Source of the DNA: Bordetella parapertussis | Lineage (GTDB): Bacteria > Pseudomonadota > Gammaproteobacteria > Burkholderiales > Burkholderiaceae_B | Assembly: GCA_945911685.1 (NCBI GenBank) | Contig: CAMEAW010000033.1 | Location: 1 to 26,078 of the forward strand | Reading direction: 5' to 3' | Length of the DNA stretch: 26,078 nucleotides | Part shown: piece by piece, positions 17,623 through 26,010 of the stretch | Position numbering within the stretch: the stretch's first letter is position 1 | Layout of the letters: the number at the start of each line of letters is the position of its first letter | Notes under the pieces: model-generated | What the model saw: only the letters and a program-made list of their open reading frames with translations | Databases searched by the model: none | Told to the model about the DNA's origin: nothing | Position numbers and translations under genes: made by a program

Positions 17623-18681
17623 TCAGTGCTGATGCTCATCCAACACTAGGTGTGCCAAGCCTTTTTCGGTGGCAACGCCGACCTTAGCCCCAACGGGCAA
17701 GGTCACCTTCATCGCGGTGTGACCAAACGGCAAACCGGTGATCACGGGGATCTTGACCGACTTGCGAATATAAGCAATCGCGGCCTTCAGGTCATAGCCG
17801 CGATCATGTTCAGCCAAGCGATAGTCGGTAAAGCCACCCAGCAGCAAGGCCTTTTGTTTGCCCAAAATACCTGCGTGTGCCAGTTGGTTGAGCATGCGCT
17901 CGATGCGATAAGGGTGCTCACCCACGTCTTCAACAAACAGGATACCGCCCTTGATCTTTGGCATATAAGGTGTACCCAGCAGCGACGTGATCATCGCCAA
18001 GTTACCGCCCCATAAGATCCCCCGGCCATCCACGGCGTCGGCATCTTGTGTTTCAAAACTTAAAATCTCGAGCTCACCACGCATGCACTCGCCAAAGATT
18101 TCAGCGGTGAGGATCTCGGGCTTTTTAGCCCCAAAATCAAAACAGGCCATCGGCCCTGCGTAGCTAATCGTTTCAGTTTTTGCGTACAGCGCCAGACTGA
18201 AGGCGGTGAAGTCACTGTGGCCGACAAAACGCTTGCCCGAATGCGCAAGCGCCTGCCAGTCAAGAGCATCAAGCAAACGACCCACGCCATAACCGCCACG
18301 GCTCGCCATCACAATCGGTAATTTTTGTTTGAGTGCGCGTGTAAAGGCCGCCAGACGCTGGGTATCGGTGCCCGCAAAACGTTGCGTTTGATTCAATACA
18401 CCGCGATCGAGGGCAACCTTAAAGCCCATGCTGCTCAAACGCGCCTGAGCACGCGTGAGCGTTTCAGGATCAGCCACTGCACCTGAAGGAGAAATGACGT
18501 AGATGCCACGGGCATCTGGTCTGCAATGATGGTCGTGAACATGCTCAGGATGCCCGTGCGGCGCGTGCGCCGCGTTGGTTGCTTGCGCGTGGTGATCTGG
18601 TTTTTGCGCAGCCACGGCCCCAGACTTTGCTCGCTTCGATGCGTTTGGCGCACGGCCGGTGGAGGTTGAGGCTTTAGTCAT
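17623..18681 (-). CDS. ldcA: LD-carboxypeptidase (S66) with a His-rich N-terminal tail
   Basis: A 352-residue muramoyltetrapeptide carboxypeptidase-like enzyme of peptidoglycan recycling, which removes terminal D-Ala in the cytoplasm. The S66 triad is complete: Ser156 in GHSDFTA, Glu251 in LFVEDVGEHPYRIERML, His321 in GLPFGH. The catalytic domain starts near residue 59 (GIYVISPSG). Before it is an unusual tail with nine His and one Cys in residues 30-53 (HHAQA...HPEHVHDHHC), and the C-terminus ends DEHQH. Such tails usually bind Ni, Zn or Cu; the role here is unknown. The ATG at 18681 overlaps the tadA end by eight bases and has AAGGA eight bases upstream; the longer frame to 18762 is less likely. 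The gene closes a six-gene minus-strand run. Confidence 0.93.
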   Translation of the reverse strand: MTKASTSTGRAPNASKRAKSGAVAAQKPDHHAQATNAAHAPHGHPEHVHDHHCRPDARGIYVISPSGAVADPETLTRAQARLSSMGFKVALDRGVLNQTQRFAGTDTQRLAAFTRALKQKLPIVMASRGGYGVGRLLDALDWQALAHSGKRFVGHSDFTAFSLALYAKTETISYAGPMACFDFGAKKPEILTAEIFGECMRGELEILSFETQDADAVDGRGILWGGNLAMITSLLGTPYMPKIKGGILFVEDVGEHPYRIERMLNQLAHAGILGKQKALLLGGFTDYRLAEHDRGYDLKAAIAYIRKSVKIPVITGLPFGHTAMKVTLPVGAKVGVATEKGLAHLVLDEHQH

Positions 18682-19144
18682 GTTTGAAATCCTTGCTGCG
18701 TCGTTCTTTGAAAAATTGACGCAAAGTATCGCCGCATTCTTGCGCCAACACCCCACCTTCAACTTGCGTGTGATGATTCAATTTCTTTTCGAGCGCCAAA
18801 TTTAAAACACTGCCGCACACACCCGTTTTTGGATCAGAGGCCCCAAACACCACCCGCGCCAAACGTGCGTGCAGCATCGCCCCAAGGCACATCGCACACG
18901 GTTCAAGCGTGACGAACAACGAGGCGCCGGGCAGGCGGTAATTTTGTACCTGTTTGGCCCCAGCGCGTAAGGCCACAATCTCGGCGTGCGCTGTGGGGTC
19001 GTGATCAATGATGGTGCGATTAAAACCGGTTGCAAGCAGTTCACCTTGCGCATCGACCAGCACCGCACCCACCGGCACTTCACCAAGCTGTTGCGCCTGC
19101 GCGGCTTGTGCTAACGCCAGTTGCATCCAAGCACGATCAGCCAC
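18674..19144 (-). CDS. tadA: tRNA-specific adenosine deaminase
   Basis: A 156-residue zinc deaminase making inosine at tRNA-Arg wobble position 34. The active site is complete: HAEIVALR (His53, Glu55) and PCAMCLGAM (Cys83, Cys86). VPVGAVLVDAQGELLATGFN is typical. The start is GTG (19142-19144) inside the end of the HAD gene (8-base overlap); this keeps the conserved leading helix, which an ATG at codon 7 would shorten. The end overlaps the next gene by eight bases, so HAD-tadA-ldcA look translationally coupled. Confidence 0.96.
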   Translation of the reverse strand: MADRAWMQLALAQAAQAQQLGEVPVGAVLVDAQGELLATGFNRTIIDHDPTAHAEIVALRAGAKQVQNYRLPGASLFVTLEPCAMCLGAMLHARLARVVFGASDPKTGVCGSVLNLALEKKLNHHTQVEGGVLAQECGDTLRQFFKERRSKDFKHD

Positions 19145-19982
19145 GATATAAACGGGCCTTCAGCGCGACGCGCGCCGCTAAACTGGTGAGCGCTTCTTCA
19201 AGCCATTGGTAGAGTTCGGCATCAGCGTCATAGCGCGCCTGATTTAAGTTTGACACGCGGCCATCTTCGATAAAGCCCCAGGCCCTGCTGCGTTTATCGC
19301 GATGCTTAGGATCCCAGACGCCAAAAGCGAAGCCACCCGAACTGCGAATCAACGAGAAGCACGGGATGTCTGTATAGCCGTCACCCACAAACACCATTTG
19401 GTCAAAGGGCACGCGTAATCGGTCTTCAGCGACTTTACGATTGACCTCAAAAGGCTTACCAACAAAAGCCGGGCCCACGATGCCCTTTTGAATCTGAAAC
19501 AGATAGCGGGTTTTGTCAGTAAAGCTGACGATGCGCTTCGGAAACGTAATCGCACCCTGCTCGTCGTAGACGAACTCAGATGCCCAAATACCGGTAAATT
19601 CGTGGGCAATAGAAGTATGCCGCACCACATCACCAATACCACTTGAAATCAGATAGAACTCAAGCTGCACTTGAGGATGGGCCTGGCGCACCTGCTCGCG
19701 CAAGCGGCTAAACAATGACTGAACGCCTGCGTGGAGCGGTAAAGATTTGCCCCACTGCTGAAGTTTGTCTTGCGTAATCGCACCGTGCTGCCCTTCGCGC
19801 GATAAAGCAATCATCTCATGCAAATAGGCCGGCACCGGATCCCAATCTTGTGCCAATAACGGGTCAACACGCTTTGTCCAAAATTGCTGTGTATCGACCC
19901 CAAGCGAATCCAAAAACCCCGAGGTGCTATCGGGCGCCAGGGTGTCGTCAAAATCAAAAATCAGGGCGATGACATCAGACAT
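19137..19982 (-). CDS. HAD-superfamily hydrolase
   Basis: A 281-residue haloacid-dehalogenase phosphatase. Motif I is DFDDTLAPD (nucleophile Asp10, acid Asp12), motif II LISSG (110-114), motif III probably Lys156 in SFTDKTRY, and motif IV VGDGYTDIPCF (Asp200, Asp204). The cap domain lies between motifs I and II. The start is only three bases after the upstream binding-protein stop codon, and the end overlaps tadA by eight. Its substrate cannot be told from sequence. Confidence 0.88.
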   Translation of the reverse strand: MSDVIALIFDFDDTLAPDSTSGFLDSLGVDTQQFWTKRVDPLLAQDWDPVPAYLHEMIALSREGQHGAITQDKLQQWGKSLPLHAGVQSLFSRLREQVRQAHPQVQLEFYLISSGIGDVVRHTSIAHEFTGIWASEFVYDEQGAITFPKRIVSFTDKTRYLFQIQKGIVGPAFVGKPFEVNRKVAEDRLRVPFDQMVFVGDGYTDIPCFSLIRSSGGFAFGVWDPKHRDKRSRAWGFIEDGRVSNLNQARYDADAELYQWLEEALTSLAARVALKARLYRG

Positions 19983-19985
19983 TGT

Positions 19986-21008
19986 CTATTCTTTAATTCC
20001 TAAATCACGAATAATTTGACCCCACTTCGCACCATCGCGCTCCATGTATTGCCTAACTTCGTCGGCGCTTGAGACCTTCAGATCTACGCCTTTGAGCGCC
20101 AATTCGGTTTTCAAACCTTCATCCTGTCCGACGACCTGCATTGCCGCCTTCAAACGGCTCACGATTGGCTGGGGCACTTTAGCAGGCGTCACGAGTGCCA
20201 ACCAAAATACAGCGTCAAACCCTTTCGTACCTGAGGCCTCGTCAATCGTAGGCACATCTGGCAATGTCGCCACACGCTTGGGCACAGAGACTGCAATACC
20301 GTTTGTGCGACCCGCCGCCAACATTGGCAAGGCCTCATTGGTCGCAGAGAACATCATTTCGATGCGCCCGCCAATCAAATCTTGCGCAGCCGGGATCCCA
20401 CCTTTGTAATGAATCACCGCCATTTTAAGACCAAAGGATTTGATAAAGTATTCGGCAGCTAAGTGATTGATAGAGCCGACGCCAGACGTACCAATCGAAA
20501 ATTTGTCAGGATTAGCCTTTACCAAAGCGATTAACTCTTTTAGGTTTTTTGCTTTGAAATCTTTATTGGCTTGAAGCACAAAGGCCGAGGTCATCATGAG
20601 TGAGATGGGTTCGAAGTCTTTTTGCGGATCGTACTCAACCTTGCCTTGCAGCACAGGGTTTATCACAAGCGAGACCGGCGCAGCGTAGACCGTGTACCCA
20701 TCCGGCGTTGCACGTGCCGTTAAATTACTAGCCAGTGTCGAAGCCGCGCCCGCTTTGTTTTCAACCACGACCGTTTGGCCAAGCTCGCGCCCTAAACGCT
20801 CGCCGATCAAACGGCTAGCATTATCAGTCACGCCACCGGGCGGGTACGGAACGATCAGACGCAAGGGTTTGTTTGGATAGGTGTCTTGCGCGAAGGCAAC
20901 GCCTTGCCCGCCTTGCGCGCCCAACACTGCAAGCAACAACAGTGCTAACCCGCGAACAAGAGTTGCTCGTTTGCTGGCTCTTTGATTATTTTTACTGTTG
21001 ATATTCAT
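19986..21008 (-). CDS. Bug/TctC-family periplasmic substrate-binding protein
   Basis: A 340-residue periplasmic solute-binding protein of the tripartite tricarboxylate transporter (TctC/Bug) family. A signal peptide (RGLALLLLAVLGAQGG...AFA) precedes the mature start QDTYPNKPLRLIVPYPPGGVTD, the family's ligand-loop motif; GTSGVGSINHLAAEYF and HYKGGIPAAQDLIGGRIEMMF follow. AAGGGA stands six bases before the ATG. No tctA/tctB membrane genes are nearby, which is common for orphan Bug proteins in Burkholderiales. Ligand unknown (carboxylates and related acids are typical). It lies 79 bases after the HisD-like gene and three bases before the HAD gene. Confidence 0.93.
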   Translation of the reverse strand: MNINSKNNQRASKRATLVRGLALLLLAVLGAQGGQGVAFAQDTYPNKPLRLIVPYPPGGVTDNASRLIGERLGRELGQTVVVENKAGAASTLASNLTARATPDGYTVYAAPVSLVINPVLQGKVEYDPQKDFEPISLMMTSAFVLQANKDFKAKNLKELIALVKANPDKFSIGTSGVGSINHLAAEYFIKSFGLKMAVIHYKGGIPAAQDLIGGRIEMMFSATNEALPMLAAGRTNGIAVSVPKRVATLPDVPTIDEASGTKGFDAVFWLALVTPAKVPQPIVSRLKAAMQVVGQDEGLKTELALKGVDLKVSSADEVRQYMERDGAKWGQIIRDLGIKE

Positions 21009-21087
21009 GTTATTCCCTTAATTATATTTAACGCACTCGCGTCGACTTCACTTAACGCTTTCGTGCGGTCGGCTGCGGGCTCGACTA

Positions 21088-22413
21088 TCACTCGCCCTTT
21101 GCAGCAACCGGTTGATACCAAGGCAAATCAGGGCGCTCACCGTAACGGCGCACGCGCAAATTCGCTTGTTCGCCGTGACCTGCGAAGTTCTCCATGTGGC
21201 ACAGGCGCGAACAGTACTCGCCCACCATGGCCGAAGCCGCATCGGTCGTGACGCGTTGATAGGTGCAGGTTTTTAAGAACTTGCCAACCCACAAGCCGCC
21301 GGTAAAGCGCGCACTGCGCTTAGTCGGTAGTGTGTGGTTCGTGCCGATGACCTTATCGCCGAAGCTCACGTTGGTGCGAGGGCCTAAAAACAAGGCGCCA
21401 TAGTTTGTCATGCGTTTTAAGAAAATATCCGGGTCACGCGTCAAGACCTGCACGTGTTCAAAGGCGAGTTGATCTGCGGTTTCAATTAATTCGTCAAGCG
21501 TGTCCACCACGATGACCTCGCCGTGCTCGGCCCACGACACACGTGCAATCTCGGCGGTTGGCAAAATCGTTAACTGACGCTCGACTTCAGCCATGGTGGC
21601 GCGCGCCAAGGCCTCGCTTGTCGTTAATAGAATCGAAGGCGACGTTGGACCATGTTCAGCTTGCCCTAACAAATCGACCGCGCACATTTCAGCATCGGCC
21701 GAGTCATCGGCAATGATCAAAGTCTCGGTCGGGCCTGCAAACAGATCAATCCCCACGCGGCCGTAAAGTTGACGCTTGGCCTCGGCCACAAACATGTTGC
21801 CTGGGCCCACCAACATATCTACTGCGTCAATCGATTGTGTGCCCAACGCCATCGCGCCAACCGCCTGAATGCCGCCTAGTACCAAGATTTCGTCAGCACC
21901 GGCAAAATGCATGGCCGTCACAATCGCAGGGTGTGGGGCGCCCTGATAAGGCGGAGCCGTTGCAACAATACGCTTGACGCCTGCCACCTTGGCTGTCAGC
22001 ACACTCATGTGGGCTGAGGCGATCATTGGATACTTTCCACCGGGCACATAACAACCCACCGCATTCATGGGGATATGGGTATGGCCGAGCACCACGCCTG
22101 GCATGGTCTCAACTTCAACATCTTGCATCGAGGCACGCTGAATTTCCGCGAAGCGGCGAATCTGCGTTTGGGCAAAGCGGATATCTTCAATCTCGCGGGG
22201 TGACAGTTGCTTGACTGCCTTTTCAATTGCGGCTTGGCTTAAGCGAAACTCACTGGGCTCCCATTGGTCAAACTTGGCTGAAAGCTCTTTGACCGCGGGA
22301 TCACCGCGTTTTTCGATATCTAACAAAATGCCTTCGACCGTGGCACGCACTTTGGCATCGGCCTCGGCAACTTGGGCGGCATTGCGGCCACGCTTCAAAT
22401 AACGCACTGACAT
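21088..22413 (-). CDS. Histidinol dehydrogenase-family protein (HpsN-like?)
   Basis: A 441-residue NAD-dependent alcohol/aldehyde dehydrogenase of the HisD fold. The metal and catalytic set is intact: Gln251 and His254 (LGQAEHGP), Glu319/His320 (LAFEHV), Asp353 ([15 protein letters not shown]), His413 (MENFAGH). It begins MSVRYLKRG, and the C-terminus is [21 protein letters not shown]. These, together with the Bug-type neighbour rather than other his genes, point to the catabolic HisD paralogues such as sulfopropanediol dehydrogenase (HpsN) rather than histidine synthesis. The substrate is an inference. TAGGAG stands eight bases upstream of the ATG. The gap to the transglutaminase-like gene is 32 bases. 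Confidence 0.85.
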   Translation of the reverse strand: MSVRYLKRGRNAAQVAEADAKVRATVEGILLDIEKRGDPAVKELSAKFDQWEPSEFRLSQAAIEKAVKQLSPREIEDIRFAQTQIRRFAEIQRASMQDVEVETMPGVVLGHTHIPMNAVGCYVPGGKYPMIASAHMSVLTAKVAGVKRIVATAPPYQGAPHPAIVTAMHFAGADEILVLGGIQAVGAMALGTQSIDAVDMLVGPGNMFVAEAKRQLYGRVGIDLFAGPTETLIIADDSADAEMCAVDLLGQAEHGPTSPSILLTTSEALARATMAEVERQLTILPTAEIARVSWAEHGEVIVVDTLDELIETADQLAFEHVQVLTRDPDIFLKRMTNYGALFLGPRTNVSFGDKVIGTNHTLPTKRSARFTGGLWVGKFLKTCTYQRVTTDAASAMVGEYCSRLCHMENFAGHGEQANLRVRRYGERPDLPWYQPVAAKGE

Positions 22414-22445
22414 GGGGCAAACTCCTAACGATTTAGCTCAATACG

Positions 22446-23597
22446 CTAGGATACGATATTGTGGGCGTTTATATCTGCAGTCGCCGGACAGACCCAACGA
22501 ATCGCGTCGCGTGTCGCGTCGATACAACCGCCCTGCGCGTATATTCCCCGACCGTCACGCACTTTCATCATTTGGGTAAGAATCGCTTGCGTTGCTAAGC
22601 TATCCTTTGTCGACTGCAAGACTAATTCTTGTACGATCACCTCGTCCATCCAAAGCGTGCCATCAGGCTTGTGTGCCACCCCATGCCGCCAGTGGTAGAC
22701 CTCTAAGCATTTTTGCTCGAGCGTGTAGGGGTGTGCCCGATCCCAGAAGTTACTGAACTGACCGGCCCCCAAGTAGCAAACCCAAGAACCCTCGAAACCC
22801 TGGATATTGGCCGAAGCCTCATCAGGATTACGAAACCAAACGCGATCCCCCGGCACATAAAATTTGAGTGGCAAGGGAGTTTCTAGTTTGCCATGTTCGT
22901 GCACAAAGGCATCGTTGAAATCATCCGCGCGCAGCGCGCGCGTACGCCAAAGTGCTTCGATTTGGGCAAGCATCGTCGGGTGCGTCTGTTTGAGCTCTTG
23001 GGCAAGCGCCAACAACAGCACGTACTCAGACGCACGAAAGCACGAGAAGGTATACGATGAACGTTCAGTTTGTGGCTGCAGCGTCTGCGTCAGTGCTGTA
23101 ATCAGATCAGCGCCTGCATTGAGCGTAAAGCCCTTGTATTCTTGATATGTCCAATACTCGGCGGGACGCTCGAGCCCTTCAGGATCAAACGCCAATTGCG
23201 TCTGGCGCGCCGCGTCCGCGGTCAAGCGTCGAAGGCGTAGCGCGGCAAAGAATTCATCGCACGACGGAAAGCAATAGGCGCGTGGCCCCCGCGCCATGGC
23301 CAGCACGATTTCAAGATCGATCTCACGCGAAGACTGTACAGCCTGTAACCCTAAGCGTCGGGACAAATCGACTGTGTTGTAACTTGGCGTGAGTGCACGC
23401 AAGGTATCAGAGGCTGAAATCTGCAATAAAGACCACTGTTGATACCGCTTCATGGCAATGCTGAGGTAAGCTTGCGCCCCAGTCTGCTCAGACCAGTCGC
23501 AAAATATTTTCTTCGCAGCATCTAGATCAGTGTTGTTTTCAAAAAGAAAACAAATGCCCCCTAAATGCTCCAAATCATGTCTCGAGAAGTATGTCAT
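22446..23597 (-). CDS. Uncharacterised protein, transglutaminase (Tgl)-like motifs
   Basis: I do not recognise this 383-residue protein with confidence. It has no signal peptide or membrane segment. Two stretches recall the Bacillus spore protein-glutamine gamma-glutamyltransferase Tgl: YTFSCFRASEYVLLLALA (182-199), placed like the Tgl catalytic-Cys helix, with Cys186 the candidate; and PGDRVWFRNPDEASANIQG (249-267) followed by GSWVCYLGAGQFSNFW (270-285). The likely Tgl counterparts of Glu187 and His200 appear to be Ser271 and Phe284, so activity of that kind is uncertain; His289, His302 or His305 could serve instead. Cysteines are frequent (10 in all). It is the first gene of the minus-strand run leading to the HisD-like gene and diverges from a methyltransferase gene. 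Confidence 0.55.
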   Translation of the reverse strand: MTYFSRHDLEHLGGICFLFENNTDLDAAKKIFCDWSEQTGAQAYLSIAMKRYQQWSLLQISASDTLRALTPSYNTVDLSRRLGLQAVQSSREIDLEIVLAMARGPRAYCFPSCDEFFAALRLRRLTADAARQTQLAFDPEGLERPAEYWTYQEYKGFTLNAGADLITALTQTLQPQTERSSYTFSCFRASEYVLLLALAQELKQTHPTMLAQIEALWRTRALRADDFNDAFVHEHGKLETPLPLKFYVPGDRVWFRNPDEASANIQGFEGSWVCYLGAGQFSNFWDRAHPYTLEQKCLEVYHWRHGVAHKPDGTLWMDEVIVQELVLQSTKDSLATQAILTQMMKVRDGRGIYAQGGCIDATRDAIRWVCPATADINAHNIVS

Positions 23598-23710
23598 TAA
23601 GCGCTCTGTTGTGTTGTATCGTTAAGCTTCTTTGCGCCTCGCCTCGTATCCTATCGGTTCTATCTTGTATCAGCTCTTTACTTTTTTCGTCTATAGCGAT
23701 TAACCCTGCA

Positions 23711-24535
23711 ATGACCTCTCCTGAAATACGACCCGAGCAATCCCTTGAGCTCTTAAAAGCGCTGCATATTTTGACGCGTGAGGGCAAACTCAATCAAGAC
23801 AGCCGACGCAAGCTTAAGCAGGTGTACCACCTGTTTCAATTCATTGAACCACTACTCGCACAGCTAAAAGAAAAAAATCCAAGTTTTTGTGTCGTCGATC
23901 ACGGCGCCGGAAAATCCTATCTCGGCTTTATCTTGGTCGACTTGTACCTACGTCATCACGCCAAAGAAGCGAAGATGGTGGGGATCGAGACCCGAGCAGA
24001 GCTTGTGACGCAAACAACCAAGTTAGCGCATGAGTTGGGGTTTTCGCAAATGCAATTTTTGAACGAATCGGTCGCAGACTCGATCACGTCAAAGTTGTTG
24101 CCAGAGCGCGTAGACATGGTGACAGCCTTACACGCGTGCAATACCGCTACCGACGACGCGATTCGCTTTGGTTTAGCCAAGCAGGCACGCTTTATGGTGT
24201 TAGTGCCCTGTTGTCAGGCTGAAGTGGCGGGCGTATTGCGCAAGCACAAGGCGCAGCAACTCAAAGACCCCTTGGCAGAGATTTGGCGACACCCGCTGCA
24301 TACCCGCGAATTTGGCAGCCAAGTCACCAACACGTTGCGCTGTCTTCAACTTGAGGCACACGGTTATCAAGTCACCGTGACTGAATTAGTGGGGTGGGAG
24401 CATTCGTTAAAAAACGAATTGATCATTGCCGAACATAAAGGCCCACCTAAGCTGCACACGATTGCACGTTTACAGGCCCTGTTAGAGCGGCTTGGATTAG
24501 AAGAACTCTATGATCGGTTTTTTGTACCAGCATGA
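23711..24535 (+). CDS. SAM-dependent methyltransferase (Methyltransf_32-like)
   Basis: A 274-residue class I methyltransferase. The SAM-binding motif I is VVDHGAGKSYLGFIL (61-75); the acidic end of strand 2 is IETRAELV (92-99); strand 4 is ALHACNTATDDAI (139-151). The PCC motif (166-168, VPCCQAE) is typical of this group, which includes RNA and protein methyltransferases and the GSTCD-like proteins; HSLKNELIIAE follows. The frame is open upstream to 23591, but those forty residues overlap the divergent neighbour's start and have no good ribosome binding site, so the ATG at 23711 is chosen. It overlaps the next gene by four bases. Substrate unknown. Confidence 0.85.
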   Translation: MTSPEIRPEQSLELLKALHILTREGKLNQDSRRKLKQVYHLFQFIEPLLAQLKEKNPSFCVVDHGAGKSYLGFILVDLYLRHHAKEAKMVGIETRAELVTQTTKLAHELGFSQMQFLNESVADSITSKLLPERVDMVTALHACNTATDDAIRFGLAKQARFMVLVPCCQAEVAGVLRKHKAQQLKDPLAEIWRHPLHTREFGSQVTNTLRCLQLEAHGYQVTVTELVGWEHSLKNELIIAEHKGPPKLHTIARLQALLERLGLEELYDRFFVPA

Positions 24536-25446
24536 CAAACAGAGCACCTCATACTGACTCAGACGTAACACCGCCCGTCTCGCAAACGGTCATGCCGACC
24601 GCCAAACGCGTCTTGATCGCTGGCTGCGGCGATTTAGGTTTGCGCGTAGCGCGGCTGTTAGCGCTCGAAGAAGCGGCTGACCGCAGCTGGGGGCTCAGGC
24701 GGCATCCTGACCTTGAATCGACTAAGGACACAGCAGACTTTACGTGGATTGCGTGTGACTTAACTCAGCCAAGCACCTTACGTGACTTGCCCAAAGATAT
24801 CACGCACGTGTTGTATACGGCAGCCCCGAATGCGCGCACTGAGGCCGATTACCGCGCCGTGTATCGTGATGGTCTAGAGCATTTGCTTTACGCGGTTTCC
24901 TCACCCACGTTGCAACGAGTGTTGTTTGTTTCGTCTACTGCTGTGTATGGCGATCATGGGGCGCAATGGATCGATGAAGACACGCCCACCGCGCCTAAAA
25001 GTTTTAACGGAAGAGTGCTGCTTGAAACAGAACAGTGGCTTCAAAGTCAAAGCGCTCAGTTTGAAACCTTAATCTTGCGACTATCTGGTATCTATGGCCC
25101 GGGTCGCAGCTATTTGCTTGATCGCCTGCGCACAGGCCAAGCGACTGCTCCGACTGCTGAATCACATTGGGTAAATCGGATTCATATTGAAGATGCTGCG
25201 GCGGCGGTCTTGCACCTACTGAACTTGCCCAAGCCGCAACCGATTTATTTAGTGACCGATAGCACGCCTTTGCCGATGCGAGTGTTGTATGAAGCATTGG
25301 CAAAACTCGTTGGAGGGCCAACACCTCCCGAAGGGTCGGCACCGGCTTCGGTAGGCAGCAAGCGATTAAGCAATGCGCGGTTGCGCGATAGTGGTTTTAA
25401 CTTTAAATGGCCGGATAGCCGCGAGGGGTACGCTGCACTGATCTGA
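24532..25446 (+). CDS. NAD(P)-dependent SDR/epimerase-like protein (YeeZ family)
   Basis: A 304-residue extended short-chain dehydrogenase-like protein. The Rossmann motif IAGCGDLGLRVARLL follows a 27-residue N-terminal tail; SSTAVYGDHG supplies Ser and Tyr, and IYGPGRSYLLDRLR and WVNRIHIEDAAAAVLHLL are family marks. The lysine of the usual YxxxK pair is replaced (NGRVLLETE), as in YeeZ-like members, so dehydrogenase activity is doubtful. The start ATG overlaps the methyltransferase stop (ATGA), implying coupled translation. An internal ATG at 24592 would drop the tail but has no better ribosome binding site. Confidence 0.86.
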   Translation: MTNRAPHTDSDVTPPVSQTVMPTAKRVLIAGCGDLGLRVARLLALEEAADRSWGLRRHPDLESTKDTADFTWIACDLTQPSTLRDLPKDITHVLYTAAPNARTEADYRAVYRDGLEHLLYAVSSPTLQRVLFVSSTAVYGDHGAQWIDEDTPTAPKSFNGRVLLETEQWLQSQSAQFETLILRLSGIYGPGRSYLLDRLRTGQATAPTAESHWVNRIHIEDAAAAVLHLLNLPKPQPIYLVTDSTPLPMRVLYEALAKLVGGPTPPEGSAPASVGSKRLSNARLRDSGFNFKWPDSREGYAALI

Positions 25447-25503
25447 TTGCCGAAGATGTCCTAGTATTGCTTAAGATTTAGTCAAATCCATAAAGGAAAA
25501 AAA

Positions 25504-26010
25504 ATGAATCAAGTTCTTGAGACAACCCAGACTATTGCGGATAGCGTCAAATTCAGTCTGCGCAATTTACCTTTACTAGAAAGCGGCGCAACCATGGCCA
25601 GTCTTGGCAGTGCGCCCGCGTTGTGGGCGCACTCGAAGGTGTATTCGACAGGGGGCGAAAACGCCTTACACAGCCACGATATCGAGGATCATTGCTTCTT
25701 GATCTTGCAAGGTGAAGCAACGTTCAACTTTGGAGATGGCAGCTCAATCGTTGCACATCAATTCGAAGGCGTACTCTTGCCCAGAGGCACGCAATATCGG
25801 TTTTCGGCGAACCCAGTCGGTAACTTGGTGATGTTTAGAGTGGGTGGCGCGAGCGTTACCAACCACAAGGATATTGACTCGTATGCTCTGCCCAAAGAGG
25901 CGGCCAAAAGCAGAAAATTTTCAGACGGTACGCAAGGAGACTCGTCTAAAGGCGGGGCGCATGCCAATCCTACTGTCTTTAAGATTGGGGCATTTTTTGC
26001 GCCCGACTAA
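25504..26010 (+). CDS. Cupin-domain protein
   Basis: A 168-residue single-domain cupin. The first motif is in GGENALHSHDIEDHCFLILQG (His56, His58, with Glu61 or His63 as a further ligand); the second, LPRGTQYRF, lacks the usual metal His (Tyr here). The C-terminal tail (AAKSRKFSDGTQGDSSKGG) is hydrophilic and probably disordered. AGGA stands about 8 bases upstream of the ATG. The 57-base gap from the SDR gene leaves cotranscription open. No function can be given beyond small-molecule binding or a simple oxygenase/isomerase. Confidence 0.85.
   Translation: MNQVLETTQTIADSVKFSLRNLPLLESGATMASLGSAPALWAHSKVYSTGGENALHSHDIEDHCFLILQGEATFNFGDGSSIVAHQFEGVLLPRGTQYRFSANPVGNLVMFRVGGASVTNHKDIDSYALPKEAAKSRKFSDGTQGDSSKGGAHANPTVFKIGAFFAPD

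Noticed and set aside
17750..17765. Weak pairing near the alsT/LD-carboxypeptidase gene ends considered as a terminator
   Set aside because: There is no stem with a U-tract in the 16-base gap or nearby.
18294..18315. GGYG followed by Val-Gly instead of Ala-Ser in the LD-carboxypeptidase, first taken as loss of the nucleophile
   Set aside because: The S66 nucleophile lies in GHSDFTA, which is present; the GGYG loop is not the catalytic serine site.
21021..21026. TATAAT on the minus strand upstream of the Bug-protein gene
   Set aside because: A transcript from it would start inside the ribosome binding site, and no -35 element fits; the AT-rich context explains it.
23591..23710. Forty extra hydrophobic residues that would look like a signal peptide for the methyltransferase
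   Set aside because: They overlap the divergent gene's start and lack a properly spaced ribosome binding site, and a cytoplasmic SAM enzyme should not be exported.
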